Positions 1 to 5,624 of a stretch of DNA of 5,751 nucleotides are shown piece after piece. The position numbers were made by a program, and so were the translations under genes. Below the pieces are notes generated by a model. It was not told the DNA's origin. It ran no database searches and worked only from the letters and a program-made list of their open reading frames with translations. Every line of letters begins with the position of its first letter. Positions within the stretch are counted from its first letter, which is position 1. Where the stretch lies: contig CALDGT010000145.1 of assembly GCA_937942935.1 (NCBI GenBank), positions 1 through 5,751 on the forward strand, read 5' to 3'. Origin of the DNA: an uncultured Chloroflexota bacterium. Its GTDB lineage: Bacteria > Chloroflexota > Anaerolineae > Aggregatilineales > Phototrophicaceae.

Positions 1-544
1 GCTGTTCGCGTGGGAGGAGTGTCGTCGCCTCTTGTGTATTCATCATGGTGGCAATATCGCGCAATTTGATGAGAACTTCTTGGCGTTTCGCTTCGGATGG
101 GTGCGCGGTTAACACAAGTCGTACCCGAATTTTTTCGAGCATTTCGCGCACATCCATCGCCGACAAACCCAATGCTTTGAGTTCTGCGACACCACTTTCG
201 ATAGATTCGCTCAAATGCCCAACCAATTCACGTTCACGAATAGTACGGATACGGTGTTGGTCTTCTGCGATATTGATGAGTTGCAAATAATTTCCAAAGG
301 CTTTGATGAGCATCCGCTTTTGCTGAAGATTAGTCGCCCGAATGGTCATTTTAAGGCGTTCAGATGCTTCATAATCCCCTGCGCGACGTGCTTTTGCATC
401 TGCCCGCACTTGCTCCACAAGGTTAAAAATATCTTCGCCCTCTTGTTCTTGAATAATCAATCCCAATAAATTGCCCAAGCGCCGAATATCGGCACGTAAC
501 GGGGCAATGAGTTCATCAATGCTCTTTTCTATCGTCATATCCAT
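1..544 (-). CDS. ppc: Phosphoenolpyruvate carboxylase, N-terminal part (cut by window edge)
   Basis: This frame is open from an ATG at 544 down to the window edge and gives 181 residues. The family's enzyme is cytosolic and makes oxaloacetate from PEP and bicarbonate, refilling the TCA cycle. Recognition rests on three segments in family order: 'LGNLLGLIIQEQEGEDIF' (about residues 23-40), 'YLQLINIAEDQHRIR' (86-100) and 'VLTAHPSEAKRQEVL' (144-158). The last contains the catalytic histidine, H148 here, equivalent to His138 of the E. coli enzyme. The usual motif is TAHPTE; here Thr is replaced by Ser. The family is usually 850-950 residues, so about four fifths of the gene lies outside the window. 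A second in-frame ATG at 538 is equally possible, since the GGGATGG stretch upstream is only a weak ribosome site for either. The gene upstream on the same strand is the alpha-hydroxy-acid oxidase, 139 bp away. The family assignment is very secure. Confidence 0.93.
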   Translation of the reverse strand, partial: MDMTIEKSIDELIAPLRADIRRLGNLLGLIIQEQEGEDIFNLVEQVRADAKARRAGDYEASERLKMTIRATNLQQKRMLIKAFGNYLQLINIAEDQHRIRTIRERELVGHLSESIESGVAELKALGLSAMDVREMLEKIRVRLVLTAHPSEAKRQEVLIKLRDIATMMNTQEATTLLPREQ

Positions 545-570
545 CCCATCCCAATAACCATTTATTTTTT

Positions 571-598
571 TGGCGGACTATTTTGATATAGTCCGCCA
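571..598. repeat. Perfect 10-bp inverted repeat upstream of ppc
   Basis: TGGCGGACTA (571-580) and TAGTCCGCCA (589-598) are exact reverse complements around an 8-base loop. In ppc mRNA sense the stem lies 27-54 bases before the ATG at 544 and is followed by a run of A, so it does not look like an intrinsic terminator for the upstream oxidase gene. In plus sense it is followed by TATTTTAT, a mediocre T-tract, but no plus-strand gene ends here. It could be an operator, a 5' leader hairpin affecting mRNA stability, or a terminator of antisense transcripts. The repeat is certain; the role is open. Confidence 0.7.
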
Positions 599-599
599 T

Positions 600-629
600 A
601 TTTTATGCGATATATCGAAATTTTTGTAA
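600..629 (-). promoter_or_regulatory. Weak candidate promoter for ppc
   Basis: On the minus strand a -10-like TAAAAT (600-605) lies 18 bases downstream of TTACAA (624-629), which matches the -35 consensus at only three of six positions. A start of transcription seven bases after the -10 would fall within the first arm of the 571-598 hairpin, so that repeat would sit either at the extreme 5' end of the message or as an operator over the start point. The 10-bp palindrome CGATATATCG (608-617) lies in the spacer. This rests on sequence likeness alone, and ppc may equally be co-transcribed from the oxidase promoter. Confidence 0.2.
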
Positions 630-648
630 TGTAGAATTCGCCAATCTT

Positions 649-665
649 TTGATGTGCGACATCAA
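649..665. repeat. Short hairpin after the oxidase gene
   Basis: TTGATGT (649-655) and ACATCAA (659-665) form a perfect 7-bp stem with a GCG loop, starting 19 bp beyond the stop codon of the oxidase gene. In the direction of that gene it is followed by AAGATT rather than a run of T, so it is a poor intrinsic terminator. It may be a 3' mRNA-end stabiliser or a chance repeat. Together with the 571-598 hairpin it accounts for most of the visible structure in this 139-bp gap. Confidence 0.35.
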
Positions 666-683
666 GCATTTTACCCAATCTGA

Positions 684-1757
684 TTAAATTGCCAAAATAT
701 CACGCGGGATGCTATCTGCCCGATGTACACCACACAAGGCAAGGGCGAGGTCAAATTCATCGCGCAACAGGTCAAAGGCTTGCAATACACCCAATTCGCC
801 ATTTGCCGCTAACGCATAATAAATCGGTCTGCCGACCAAAACAGATTTTGCACCGAGCGCCAATGCTTTGAGGATGTCTGTCCCGCGCCGAACACCGCCA
901 TCTAATAACACATCGGCTTTGCCATCCACACCCGCCACCACATCGGGCAAGGCGGTGAGGGTTGCGATGGCGGTATCGAGTTGTCTGCCTCCATGATTCG
1001 AGACAATCACCCCTTTCATGCCATGTTCGACAGCCAATTTTGCATCATCCCCGCGCAAAACACCTTTCACCACCACAGGCATTTTTGTGATAGAAGCCAA
1101 CCATTCCATATCTCTCCATGTGAGCGAATCATCATAGCGAGCGATGACGGTATTCAAACCTGTATCGGGGCGGGGTTGCCCCATACGCGGAGCATCCGGT
1201 TGGCGCAAGTTAGCAATGATAAATTCTTCTGGGATGTGCAAAACATTTTTCATATCCCGTTCACGTTTGCCCAGATACGGCGTATCTACCGTCACAACCA
1301 ACGCGCCATACCCACTCACTTCGGCACGCGCCACCAAATCACGCGTGATAGCACGGTCTTTATATACATATAACTGAAACCACAACGGATTCGGTTTAAT
1401 TTGGGCAATCTCTTCTAAGGCAACTGTTGAGATGGTACTCAATACCACCCCTACCCCGCGTGAAAGTGCCGCCCGCGCCACCGCCGATTCTCCCTCTGGA
1501 TGAGCGAGTTTAGCGAGCGCCATGGGCGCGACCATAAACGGCAAGTCACATTTCTGCCCTAATACCGTCACGGATAAATCCCGATGCGATGAATCACGCA
1601 ACATACGCGGGCGCAACAGCAGGCGTTCAAAGGCTTCTCGGTTTTCGCGCAGGGTAATTTCATCATTTGCCCCGCCAAGATAATATTCAAAATGGTCATG
1701 GTGCATTTTTTCACGGGCGATAGGTTCAAAGTCAAATAAATTTGTGGGTTTATTCAT
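684..1757 (-). CDS. FMN-dependent alpha-hydroxy-acid oxidase/dehydrogenase
   Basis: The protein has 357 residues, the normal length for a single-domain glycolate/lactate oxidase-type TIM barrel. The family oxidises L-2-hydroxy acids to 2-oxo acids with FMN. The active-site set matches spinach glycolate oxidase with a constant offset of +1: Y25, Y130, R165, K231, H255 and R258, the last two in 'SNHGGRQLD'. FMN-phosphate segments 'DGGVRRGTD' (286-294) and 'VGRP' (308-311) are present. I109 replaces spinach Trp108, a position that affects substrate range, so glycolate specificity should not be assumed. There is no cytochrome b5 domain, signal peptide or membrane-anchor insert, so a cytosolic protein is likely. 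I chose the ATG at 1757 because AAAGGA (1767-1772) lies 9 bases upstream and the family homology begins right after it; an in-frame ATG at 1826 would add 23 unconvincing residues. Whether O2 or a respiratory carrier takes the electrons cannot be read from the sequence. Confidence 0.92.
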   Translation of the reverse strand: MNKPTNLFDFEPIAREKMHHDHFEYYLGGANDEITLRENREAFERLLLRPRMLRDSSHRDLSVTVLGQKCDLPFMVAPMALAKLAHPEGESAVARAALSRGVGVVLSTISTVALEEIAQIKPNPLWFQLYVYKDRAITRDLVARAEVSGYGALVVTVDTPYLGKRERDMKNVLHIPEEFIIANLRQPDAPRMGQPRPDTGLNTVIARYDDSLTWRDMEWLASITKMPVVVKGVLRGDDAKLAVEHGMKGVIVSNHGGRQLDTAIATLTALPDVVAGVDGKADVLLDGGVRRGTDILKALALGAKSVLVGRPIYYALAANGELGVLQAFDLLRDEFDLALALCGVHRADSIPRDILAI

Positions 1758-1793
1758 GTGAGTATGTCCTTTCTTAAAAATCCATTTAGGATG

Positions 1794-1799
1794 ATTATA
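1794..1799 (-). promoter_or_regulatory. -10 box candidate of the oxidase gene
   Basis: A consensus TATAAT on the minus strand would place the transcription start near 1787, giving a leader of about 30 bases that contains the AAAGGA ribosome site at 1767-1772. No -35 is visible at 16-18 bases: the 17-base position reads GGGGAA. An activator-dependent promoter is therefore possible. The position relative to the gene is good but the call rests on one hexamer. Confidence 0.4.
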
Positions 1800-1840
1800 A
1801 CGATTCATCCCATAGATTCCCCTCAATTGGCATATAATGG

Positions 1841-1852
1841 TAAACTCGTTTA
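1841..1852. repeat. Small palindrome in the divergent intergenic region
   Basis: TAAAC-TC-GTTTA is a two-fold symmetric 12-base element between the oxidase and ATPase genes. It lies about 45 bp upstream of the oxidase -10 candidate, where an activator could bind. Arms of five bases are short enough to arise by chance in a 220-bp region. The region holds no convincing gene; besides this element it contains the oxidase -10, the 1918-1950 inverted repeat and the ATPase ribosome site. Confidence 0.2.
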
Positions 1853-1917
1853 TCTACCCTTATACAACTTCATTCATGCTTCGTTTGAGTTAGGTTAGAA
1901 GCCGACATTTTTCCCGA

Positions 1918-1950
1918 AATTTTGTGTTTAATTAGATAAGGCACAAAATT
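1918..1950. repeat. Perfect 9-bp inverted repeat upstream of the ATPase gene
   Basis: AATTTTGTG (1918-1926) and CACAAAATT (1942-1950) are exact reverse complements separated by 15 bases. The 3' arm ends 27 bases before the GTG start of the P-type ATPase gene. The spacer contains TTAGATAAG, which could include a weak -10. A regulator binding both arms could control the pump in response to its ion, or the arms could pair in the 5' leader of the mRNA. There is no T-tract after it, so it is not a terminator. I do not recognise it as the operator of a particular repressor family. Confidence 0.55.
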
Positions 1951-1963
1951 GATTTTTCAGCAT

Positions 1964-1969
1964 AAGGGA
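1964..1969 (+). promoter_or_regulatory. Ribosome binding site fixing the GTG start of the ATPase
   Basis: AAGGGA lies 8 bases before the GTG at 1978. The ATG at 1971 cannot be the start because TGA follows it at once. No in-frame ATG occurs before the conserved N-terminal part of the protein, so the GTG is the sensible initiation codon. Confidence 0.7.
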
Positions 1970-1977
1970 AATGTGAC

Positions 1978-4509
1978 GTGGTAACTATTTTTGCACCTAA
2001 ACCAGAAGAATTAACCCCTATCGAAACCCCCACTACCCCTAGTCAAAATCCATTTGGTTTGACAGATGATGAAGCCCAACGCAGGCGTGAACGCGGTCAG
2101 GGGAATGATATTAAAATCAAGACCAGCCGTAGCTATTGGGAAATTTTGCGCCAAAATATGTTTACCTTCATCAATAATGTGCTGTTTTTCATCGGCTTTA
2201 TCATGATTTTGCTCGGTCTGTGGGGCGATGCCTTTGTCAGCGTGGGCGTGGTCATGTTGAATGTCGTGGTGGGGATTGTCCAAGAATTTCGTGCCAAAGC
2301 CAAACTCGATAAAATATCGCTCCTCACCCGCCCCAAAGCGACTATCATCCGTAGTGGGCAAGAACGCGAGGTAGACCCCACCGAAATTGTCTTGGGAGAT
2401 ATTATCGTGGTGCATCCGGGTGACCAAATTGTCGTGGATGGTGTGGTGGTCGGTGATGGCAAAATGGATGTGGATGAATCGTTGCTCACAGGCGAATCAG
2501 ATTTAATCGCCAAGCAAAAAGGGGCGCAAGTCTTTTCTGGCAGTTTTTGTGTGAACGGGACTGCCCTATATGAAGCGACCAAAGTCGGGTTAGATAGTTT
2601 TGCCAATAAACTCACCCTCCAAGCCAAACAATTCCGCATTATCCGCACACCATTGCAACAAGACATCAATCTGGTTGTGCGCTTATTGTTATTCATCGCG
2701 GTGGTGATTGGTGTGTTATTCGCGGTTGCATATGCTATCGAAACAGTATCGGCGGTTCAAAGTGTACAATCTGCCGCCGTGATTGCGGGCTTAGTGCCTG
2801 CGGGTCTCATCCTCATGACGACCACCTCTTATGCAATGGGCGCGATTCGCATGTCGGGCAAAGGGGCGCTCATCCAACAAGCCAATGCGGTAGAATCGTT
2901 GAGTAATGTAGATGTGTTATGTCTCGATAAAACAGGCACGCTCACCGCTAATCGGATTCATGTCCACGCATTGCACCCCCTAACAGTAGCAGAGGAAGAA
3001 CTTGAAGCTATTTTTGGCGATATGGCGCGGAGTGCAAAAGGGGGCAACCGCACCAGTGAAGCCATTGCCAAAGGATGCAGGGGAAAAATTCGCCCTGTTG
3101 TGGATGAAATTTCGTTTTCGTCGGCACGCAAATGGAGCGCATTGGTCTTTGATGATGGGGAACGACGTGGCACTTATGTGATGGGTGCGCCAGAAATGCT
3201 CCAAACTTATCTTGACCAAGATGATGATTTTGGTAAAGGTCAAATTGATAACTGGTCTGCCAGTGGCTTGCGGGTGATGTTGGTGGCACATAGCCCATCT
3301 ACACGCAGTTTGCACGATGGCGGTGGCGCAATTGTATTTCCCAACGACCTCAAACCTGTCGGACTCATCAGCCTATCCGATGAATTACGTCCAGAAGCCA
3401 AACAAACCATCGAAAACTTTATGCAAGCAGGCATTACCCTCAAAATTATCTCTGGAGATAATCCGCATACAGTGGCGGCGCTCGCCAAACAAGCCGGATT
3501 TAAGGGCGATGTGCGTGTGGTGAGTGGGCTAGATTTAGATAAGATGGATGAAAACCAAATCGCCAAAATTGCTCAAGAAACCACTGTTTTTGGCAGAATT
3601 ACCCCACAACAAAAAGAAATGCTCGTCACAACTTTGCGCGATGCAGGGCATTATGTCGCCATGATTGGTGATGGTGTCAATGATGTGTTATCGCTCAAAA
3701 AAGCGCATATTGGGATTGCCATGCAAAGCGGAAGCGCGGCAACGCGCGGAGTCGCGGATATGGTCTTATTAAATGATTCCTTCGCCGCCTTACCAAAAGC
3801 CTTTATGGAAGGGCAACGCATTTTGAATGGCATGGATGCGATTATCCGCCTATTCCTCAGCCGGGCATTTTATGCGGCAATGATTCTCATCGGCTCGGCG
3901 TTGATGGTCGGCGCGGTTAATTTTCCGTTCATCCCCAAACACGCCTCATTACTTACATTGCTCTCGGTGGGGATTCCAACACTCGGAATTGCGGCGTGGG
4001 CGCGTGTCGGTGTGCCAAATCGCAACCTCATGCGCGATATGGTACATTTTATTTTGCCGTCTGCCATGAGTATCGCGGCAGTGGCACTGGGTGTGTATGT
4101 GATATTTTTCCATTTGCATGTGTATTCATCTGACCCAGAATCTATCAAACAAGCGGTCAATTTTGCCCGTACAGCCCTCACAACCGCTATTATTTTTATG
4201 GGGTTAGGCTTGATTGTTTTTGTAGAACCCCCTATCCCATTCATGACAGGCGGTAGCGGGTTAAGTGGCGATTGGCGACCAACTATCAGTGCAGGTGTAA
4301 TGTTGGCAATTTACTTCTTAATCGTCCTGATTAGCCCCTTACGCCAATTCTTTGAACTCGAAATGCTTTCGCTTCAAGAATATGCCCTCATCGGTGGGAT
4401 TGTCTTGGCATGGGCGATTAGCTTGCGGTTTATATGGAAGTTCAATTTATTAGAACGCTTTTTGGGGCTTCGGATAAGTACGGTTCATAAGCCAATGTTG
4501 CAATCTTGA
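1978..4509 (+). CDS. P-type cation-transporting ATPase (CtpE-like)
   Basis: An 843-residue integral membrane pump that uses ATP to move a cation, passing through an aspartyl-phosphate. Domains in order: cytosolic Thr/Pro-rich N-terminus (1-30); M1-M2 (about 61-103); A domain with TGES at 171-174; M3 (232-255) and M4 (263-289); P/N domains with phosphorylated D317 in DKTGTLT, 'GAPE' (403-406) and GDGVND (565-570); M5-M6 (620-676); and four further hydrophobic helices near 690-711, 730-750, 769-787 and 802-820. No N-terminal heavy-metal domain is present and M4 has no CPC motif, so this is not a copper/zinc P1B pump. 'FPFIPKHASLLTLLSVGIPTLGIA' in M6 and the DKTGTLT surroundings resemble the CtpE group of P2-like ATPases, linked to calcium in mycobacteria. 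M4 reads VPAGL instead of the PEGL of calcium pumps, so the ion is uncertain. The GTG start has AAGGGA 8 bases upstream. It is transcribed divergently from the oxidase gene; the FHA gene follows after 78 bp. Confidence 0.92.
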   Translation: MVTIFAPKPEELTPIETPTTPSQNPFGLTDDEAQRRRERGQGNDIKIKTSRSYWEILRQNMFTFINNVLFFIGFIMILLGLWGDAFVSVGVVMLNVVVGIVQEFRAKAKLDKISLLTRPKATIIRSGQEREVDPTEIVLGDIIVVHPGDQIVVDGVVVGDGKMDVDESLLTGESDLIAKQKGAQVFSGSFCVNGTALYEATKVGLDSFANKLTLQAKQFRIIRTPLQQDINLVVRLLLFIAVVIGVLFAVAYAIETVSAVQSVQSAAVIAGLVPAGLILMTTTSYAMGAIRMSGKGALIQQANAVESLSNVDVLCLDKTGTLTANRIHVHALHPLTVAEEELEAIFGDMARSAKGGNRTSEAIAKGCRGKIRPVVDEISFSSARKWSALVFDDGERRGTYVMGAPEMLQTYLDQDDDFGKGQIDNWSASGLRVMLVAHSPSTRSLHDGGGAIVFPNDLKPVGLISLSDELRPEAKQTIENFMQAGITLKIISGDNPHTVAALAKQAGFKGDVRVVSGLDLDKMDENQIAKIAQETTVFGRITPQQKEMLVTTLRDAGHYVAMIGDGVNDVLSLKKAHIGIAMQSGSAATRGVADMVLLNDSFAALPKAFMEGQRILNGMDAIIRLFLSRAFYAAMILIGSALMVGAVNFPFIPKHASLLTLLSVGIPTLGIAAWARVGVPNRNLMRDMVHFILPSAMSIAAVALGVYVIFFHLHVYSSDPESIKQAVNFARTALTTAIIFMGLGLIVFVEPPIPFMTGGSGLSGDWRPTISAGVMLAIYFLIVLISPLRQFFELEMLSLQEYALIGGIVLAWAISLRFIWKFNLLERFLGLRISTVHKPMLQS

Positions 4510-4516
4510 AATATCC

Positions 4517-4546
4517 CTGTCATTATATGCACATTAATGTTATAGT
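4517..4546 (+). promoter_or_regulatory. Candidate promoter of the FHA gene
   Basis: CTGTCA (4517-4522, four of six bases of the -35 consensus) and TATAGT (4541-4546, five of six of the -10) are 18 bases apart. They begin 8 bases after the ATPase stop codon. Transcription would start near 4553, about 35 bases before the FHA start codon. The spacer ends in the 10-bp palindrome ACATTAATGT (4531-4540), a possible repressor site. No terminator is visible after the ATPase gene, so read-through is also possible. Confidence 0.4.
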
Positions 4547-4587
4547 TATGCCAACAAAATCAAACCAAATTCGAGGCAAAATGTGCA
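4528..4587. repeat. Inverted repeat whose second arm abuts the FHA start codon
   Basis: TGCACATT (4528-4535) and AATGTGCA (4580-4587) are exact reverse complements 44 bases apart, and the second arm touches the ATG at 4588. In a message reading through from the ATPase gene the arms could pair and hide the start region; in a message from the 4517-4546 promoter the first arm would be absent. Eight-base arms at this distance can occur by chance, so the functional reading is speculative. Confidence 0.25.
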
Positions 4588-5115
4588 ATGGATAATTCAA
4601 ATACACCCGAAAAGCCTGATATGACACCAAACACGAATATTGGGGGAGAGGAAAAAAATCCACTCACAACCCATGATGTGCGAAGTGAAGCAGAAGAGGC
4701 GCTTAGGCGATATTTAGAAGCTCATCCAACCTCAGAATTATTCATCGAAAAACCCGCCCCCATTCATGGGGAAGAAGTCCATTTGCGCCTCGAAATTCAA
4801 GGTTGGGCAGACCCATTAGCGATTACATTCAAAATCGAAGCCGTCATCGGCAGAAAAGACCCCATGTTGGGCTTTACCCCCGAAATTGACCTCACCTCTT
4901 ATGGCGGGTATCAGATGGGGATTAGTCGCAAACATGCCGTGATTCGACGCAAAGGCGACCAATTAGAATTGGTAGATTTGGGAAGTCGAAATGGGACATT
5001 TTTGAATGGAAAAAAGCTGGATTCTGGCGAATCTGCCTTATTAACCCATCATGATGAAATTCGCTTGGGCAAAATTATCATGACATTGTATGTCCAACAA
5101 GAAGAATTATTATAA
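4588..5115 (+). CDS. FHA-domain protein (phosphothreonine-binding adaptor)
   Basis: A soluble 175-residue protein with a C-terminal forkhead-associated domain, about residues 66-170. FHA domains bind phosphothreonine on partner proteins. The ligand-binding residues are all present: G88-R89 in 'VIGRKDP', 'GISRKH' (111-116) with S113 and R114, and 'DLGSRNGTFLNG' (130-141) with N135. The segment 'PEIDLTSYGGYQMGISRKHA' is the form I associate with Chloroflexota FHA proteins. Residues 1-30 are polar, low in hydrophobics and contain six threonines (T6, T13, T16, T27, T28 and others nearby), possible phosphorylation sites; residues 31-46 look like a charged helix. There is no signal peptide or membrane segment. 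The ATG at 4588 follows GAGG (4573-4576) by 11 bases; the ATG at 4581 runs into a stop at once. The ATPase gene lies upstream, the Roadblock gene is convergent 13 bp downstream. The partner is unknown; no kinase or phosphatase gene is in the window. Confidence 0.9.
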   Translation: MDNSNTPEKPDMTPNTNIGGEEKNPLTTHDVRSEAEEALRRYLEAHPTSELFIEKPAPIHGEEVHLRLEIQGWADPLAITFKIEAVIGRKDPMLGFTPEIDLTSYGGYQMGISRKHAVIRRKGDQLELVDLGSRNGTFLNGKKLDSGESALLTHHDEIRLGKIIMTLYVQQEELL

Positions 5116-5128
5116 ACAGTGTAATCTT

Positions 5129-5530
5129 CTAAGACCCTAAAATATCTTCAATTTCGGCGGCGGCTTTTTTAGCGGCGACCAATACCCGCGCAATTCGCGC
5201 ATCTTTATCTACTAATACAGCCAAAGATGCCCGCCCCGCAGGATACACCACCATCACACCGCTTTCACCTTCCATCAATAGGCGTTCTAGTTCTCCTTGT
5301 GCAAGGCGCTTGAGGGTACGTTCTGCAAGACCAATTAATGTCGCAGACATCGCCGCCACTTGTGGGCTACTAGTAGGATTTTCGTGCGGATTCTCTTCGT
5401 CACCGGGCGGGTATGCGGCGACCAACAAACCATCTACATTGACGATGACCGTTGCTTTCACGCCCTCCACAAAGGTATGAAGCATTTTTAATTTTTCTTC
5501 TAGGGCATCACTACGATACTGTTGGGACAT
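5129..5530 (-). CDS. Roadblock/LC7-domain protein
   Basis: A soluble 133-residue protein that is almost entirely one Roadblock/LC7 domain. In bacteria such proteins, MglB among them, form dimers that often regulate Ras-like GTPases. Visible parts are an N-terminal helix (about 8-23), the first strands 'ATVIVNVDGLLVAAY' (26-40), the long helix 'VAAMSATLIGLAERTLKRL' (58-76), the paired strands 'GVMVVYPAGRASLAVLVD' (91-108) and the C-terminal helix (112-132). The loop 'PPGDEENPHENPTSSPQ' (41-57) is acidic, proline-rich and longer than I expect for the family. I chose the ATG at 5530 because AGAGG (5536-5540) lies 5 bases upstream; an in-frame TTG at 5545 would add five residues but would overlap that site. 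It converges on the FHA gene with 13 bp between stop codons and no hairpin there. No GTPase gene is visible in the window. Confidence 0.88.
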   Translation of the reverse strand: MSQQYRSDALEEKLKMLHTFVEGVKATVIVNVDGLLVAAYPPGDEENPHENPTSSPQVAAMSATLIGLAERTLKRLAQGELERLLMEGESGVMVVYPAGRASLAVLVDKDARIARVLVAAKKAAAEIEDILGS

Positions 5531-5569
5531 GACCGCCTCTTTCAATTTCGAGTTACGCTAAACACCGAT

Positions 5570-5619
5570 AATAATAACATGTTTTTATGTCGTATGGGAG
5601 ATTTATCCCACTTATTATT
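5570..5619. repeat. Nested inverted repeats between trmD and the Roadblock gene
   Basis: An outer pair AATAATAA (5570-5577) and TTATTATT (5612-5619) encloses an inner 5-bp stem TGGGA (5595-5599) and TCCCA (5606-5610). The outer arms are A/T only and trinucleotide-like, so weak. In the trmD direction no T-run follows the inner stem, so a standard terminator is unlikely. It overlaps the extended -10 candidate and could be part of the control region or mere AT-rich sequence. Confidence 0.3.
5571..5579 (-). promoter_or_regulatory. Extended -10 candidate of the Roadblock gene
   Basis: The minus strand reads TG-T-TATTAT, an extended -10 with five of six consensus bases. Transcription would begin near 5564, about 34 bases before the chosen ATG. 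There is no -35 (the expected position reads TCCCAT), as can be the case for extended -10 promoters. The AT repeat makes a chance match quite likely. Confidence 0.3.
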
Positions 5620-5624
5620 GTAGC

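Noticed and set aside
45..469. Two overlapping plus-strand open frames near the left edge
   Set aside because: They lie opposite the PEP carboxylase N-terminus, whose conserved motifs on the minus strand settle the coding direction.
981..1373. Open frame of 130 codons on the plus strand opposite the oxidase gene
   Set aside because: The minus strand encodes the conserved FMN oxidase throughout; the plus frame is rich in His, Ile and Arg with no recognisable domain.
1833..1838. TATAAT on the plus strand as the -10 of the ATPase gene
   Set aside because: No -35 is present at 16-18 bases (the position reads CCATAG or similar), and the leader would be about 135 bases long. TTGGCA at 1827-1832 is a better -35 but has only a poor -10 (TATCTA) 18 bases further on.
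2133..2696. Open frame of 187 codons on the minus strand inside the ATPase gene
   Set aside because: It lies wholly opposite conserved A-domain coding sequence, and its product is low in complexity and matches no family. The frame at 2011-2427 minus is rejected for the same reason.
3870..4244. Minus-strand open frame of 124 codons opposite the ATPase C-terminal membrane region
   Set aside because: It is a shadow of the regularly spaced hydrophobic helices on the plus strand and has no family features of its own.
5116..5128. Bidirectional terminator between the convergent FHA and Roadblock genes
   Set aside because: The 13-bp gap contains no inverted repeat or T-tract that could act in either direction.
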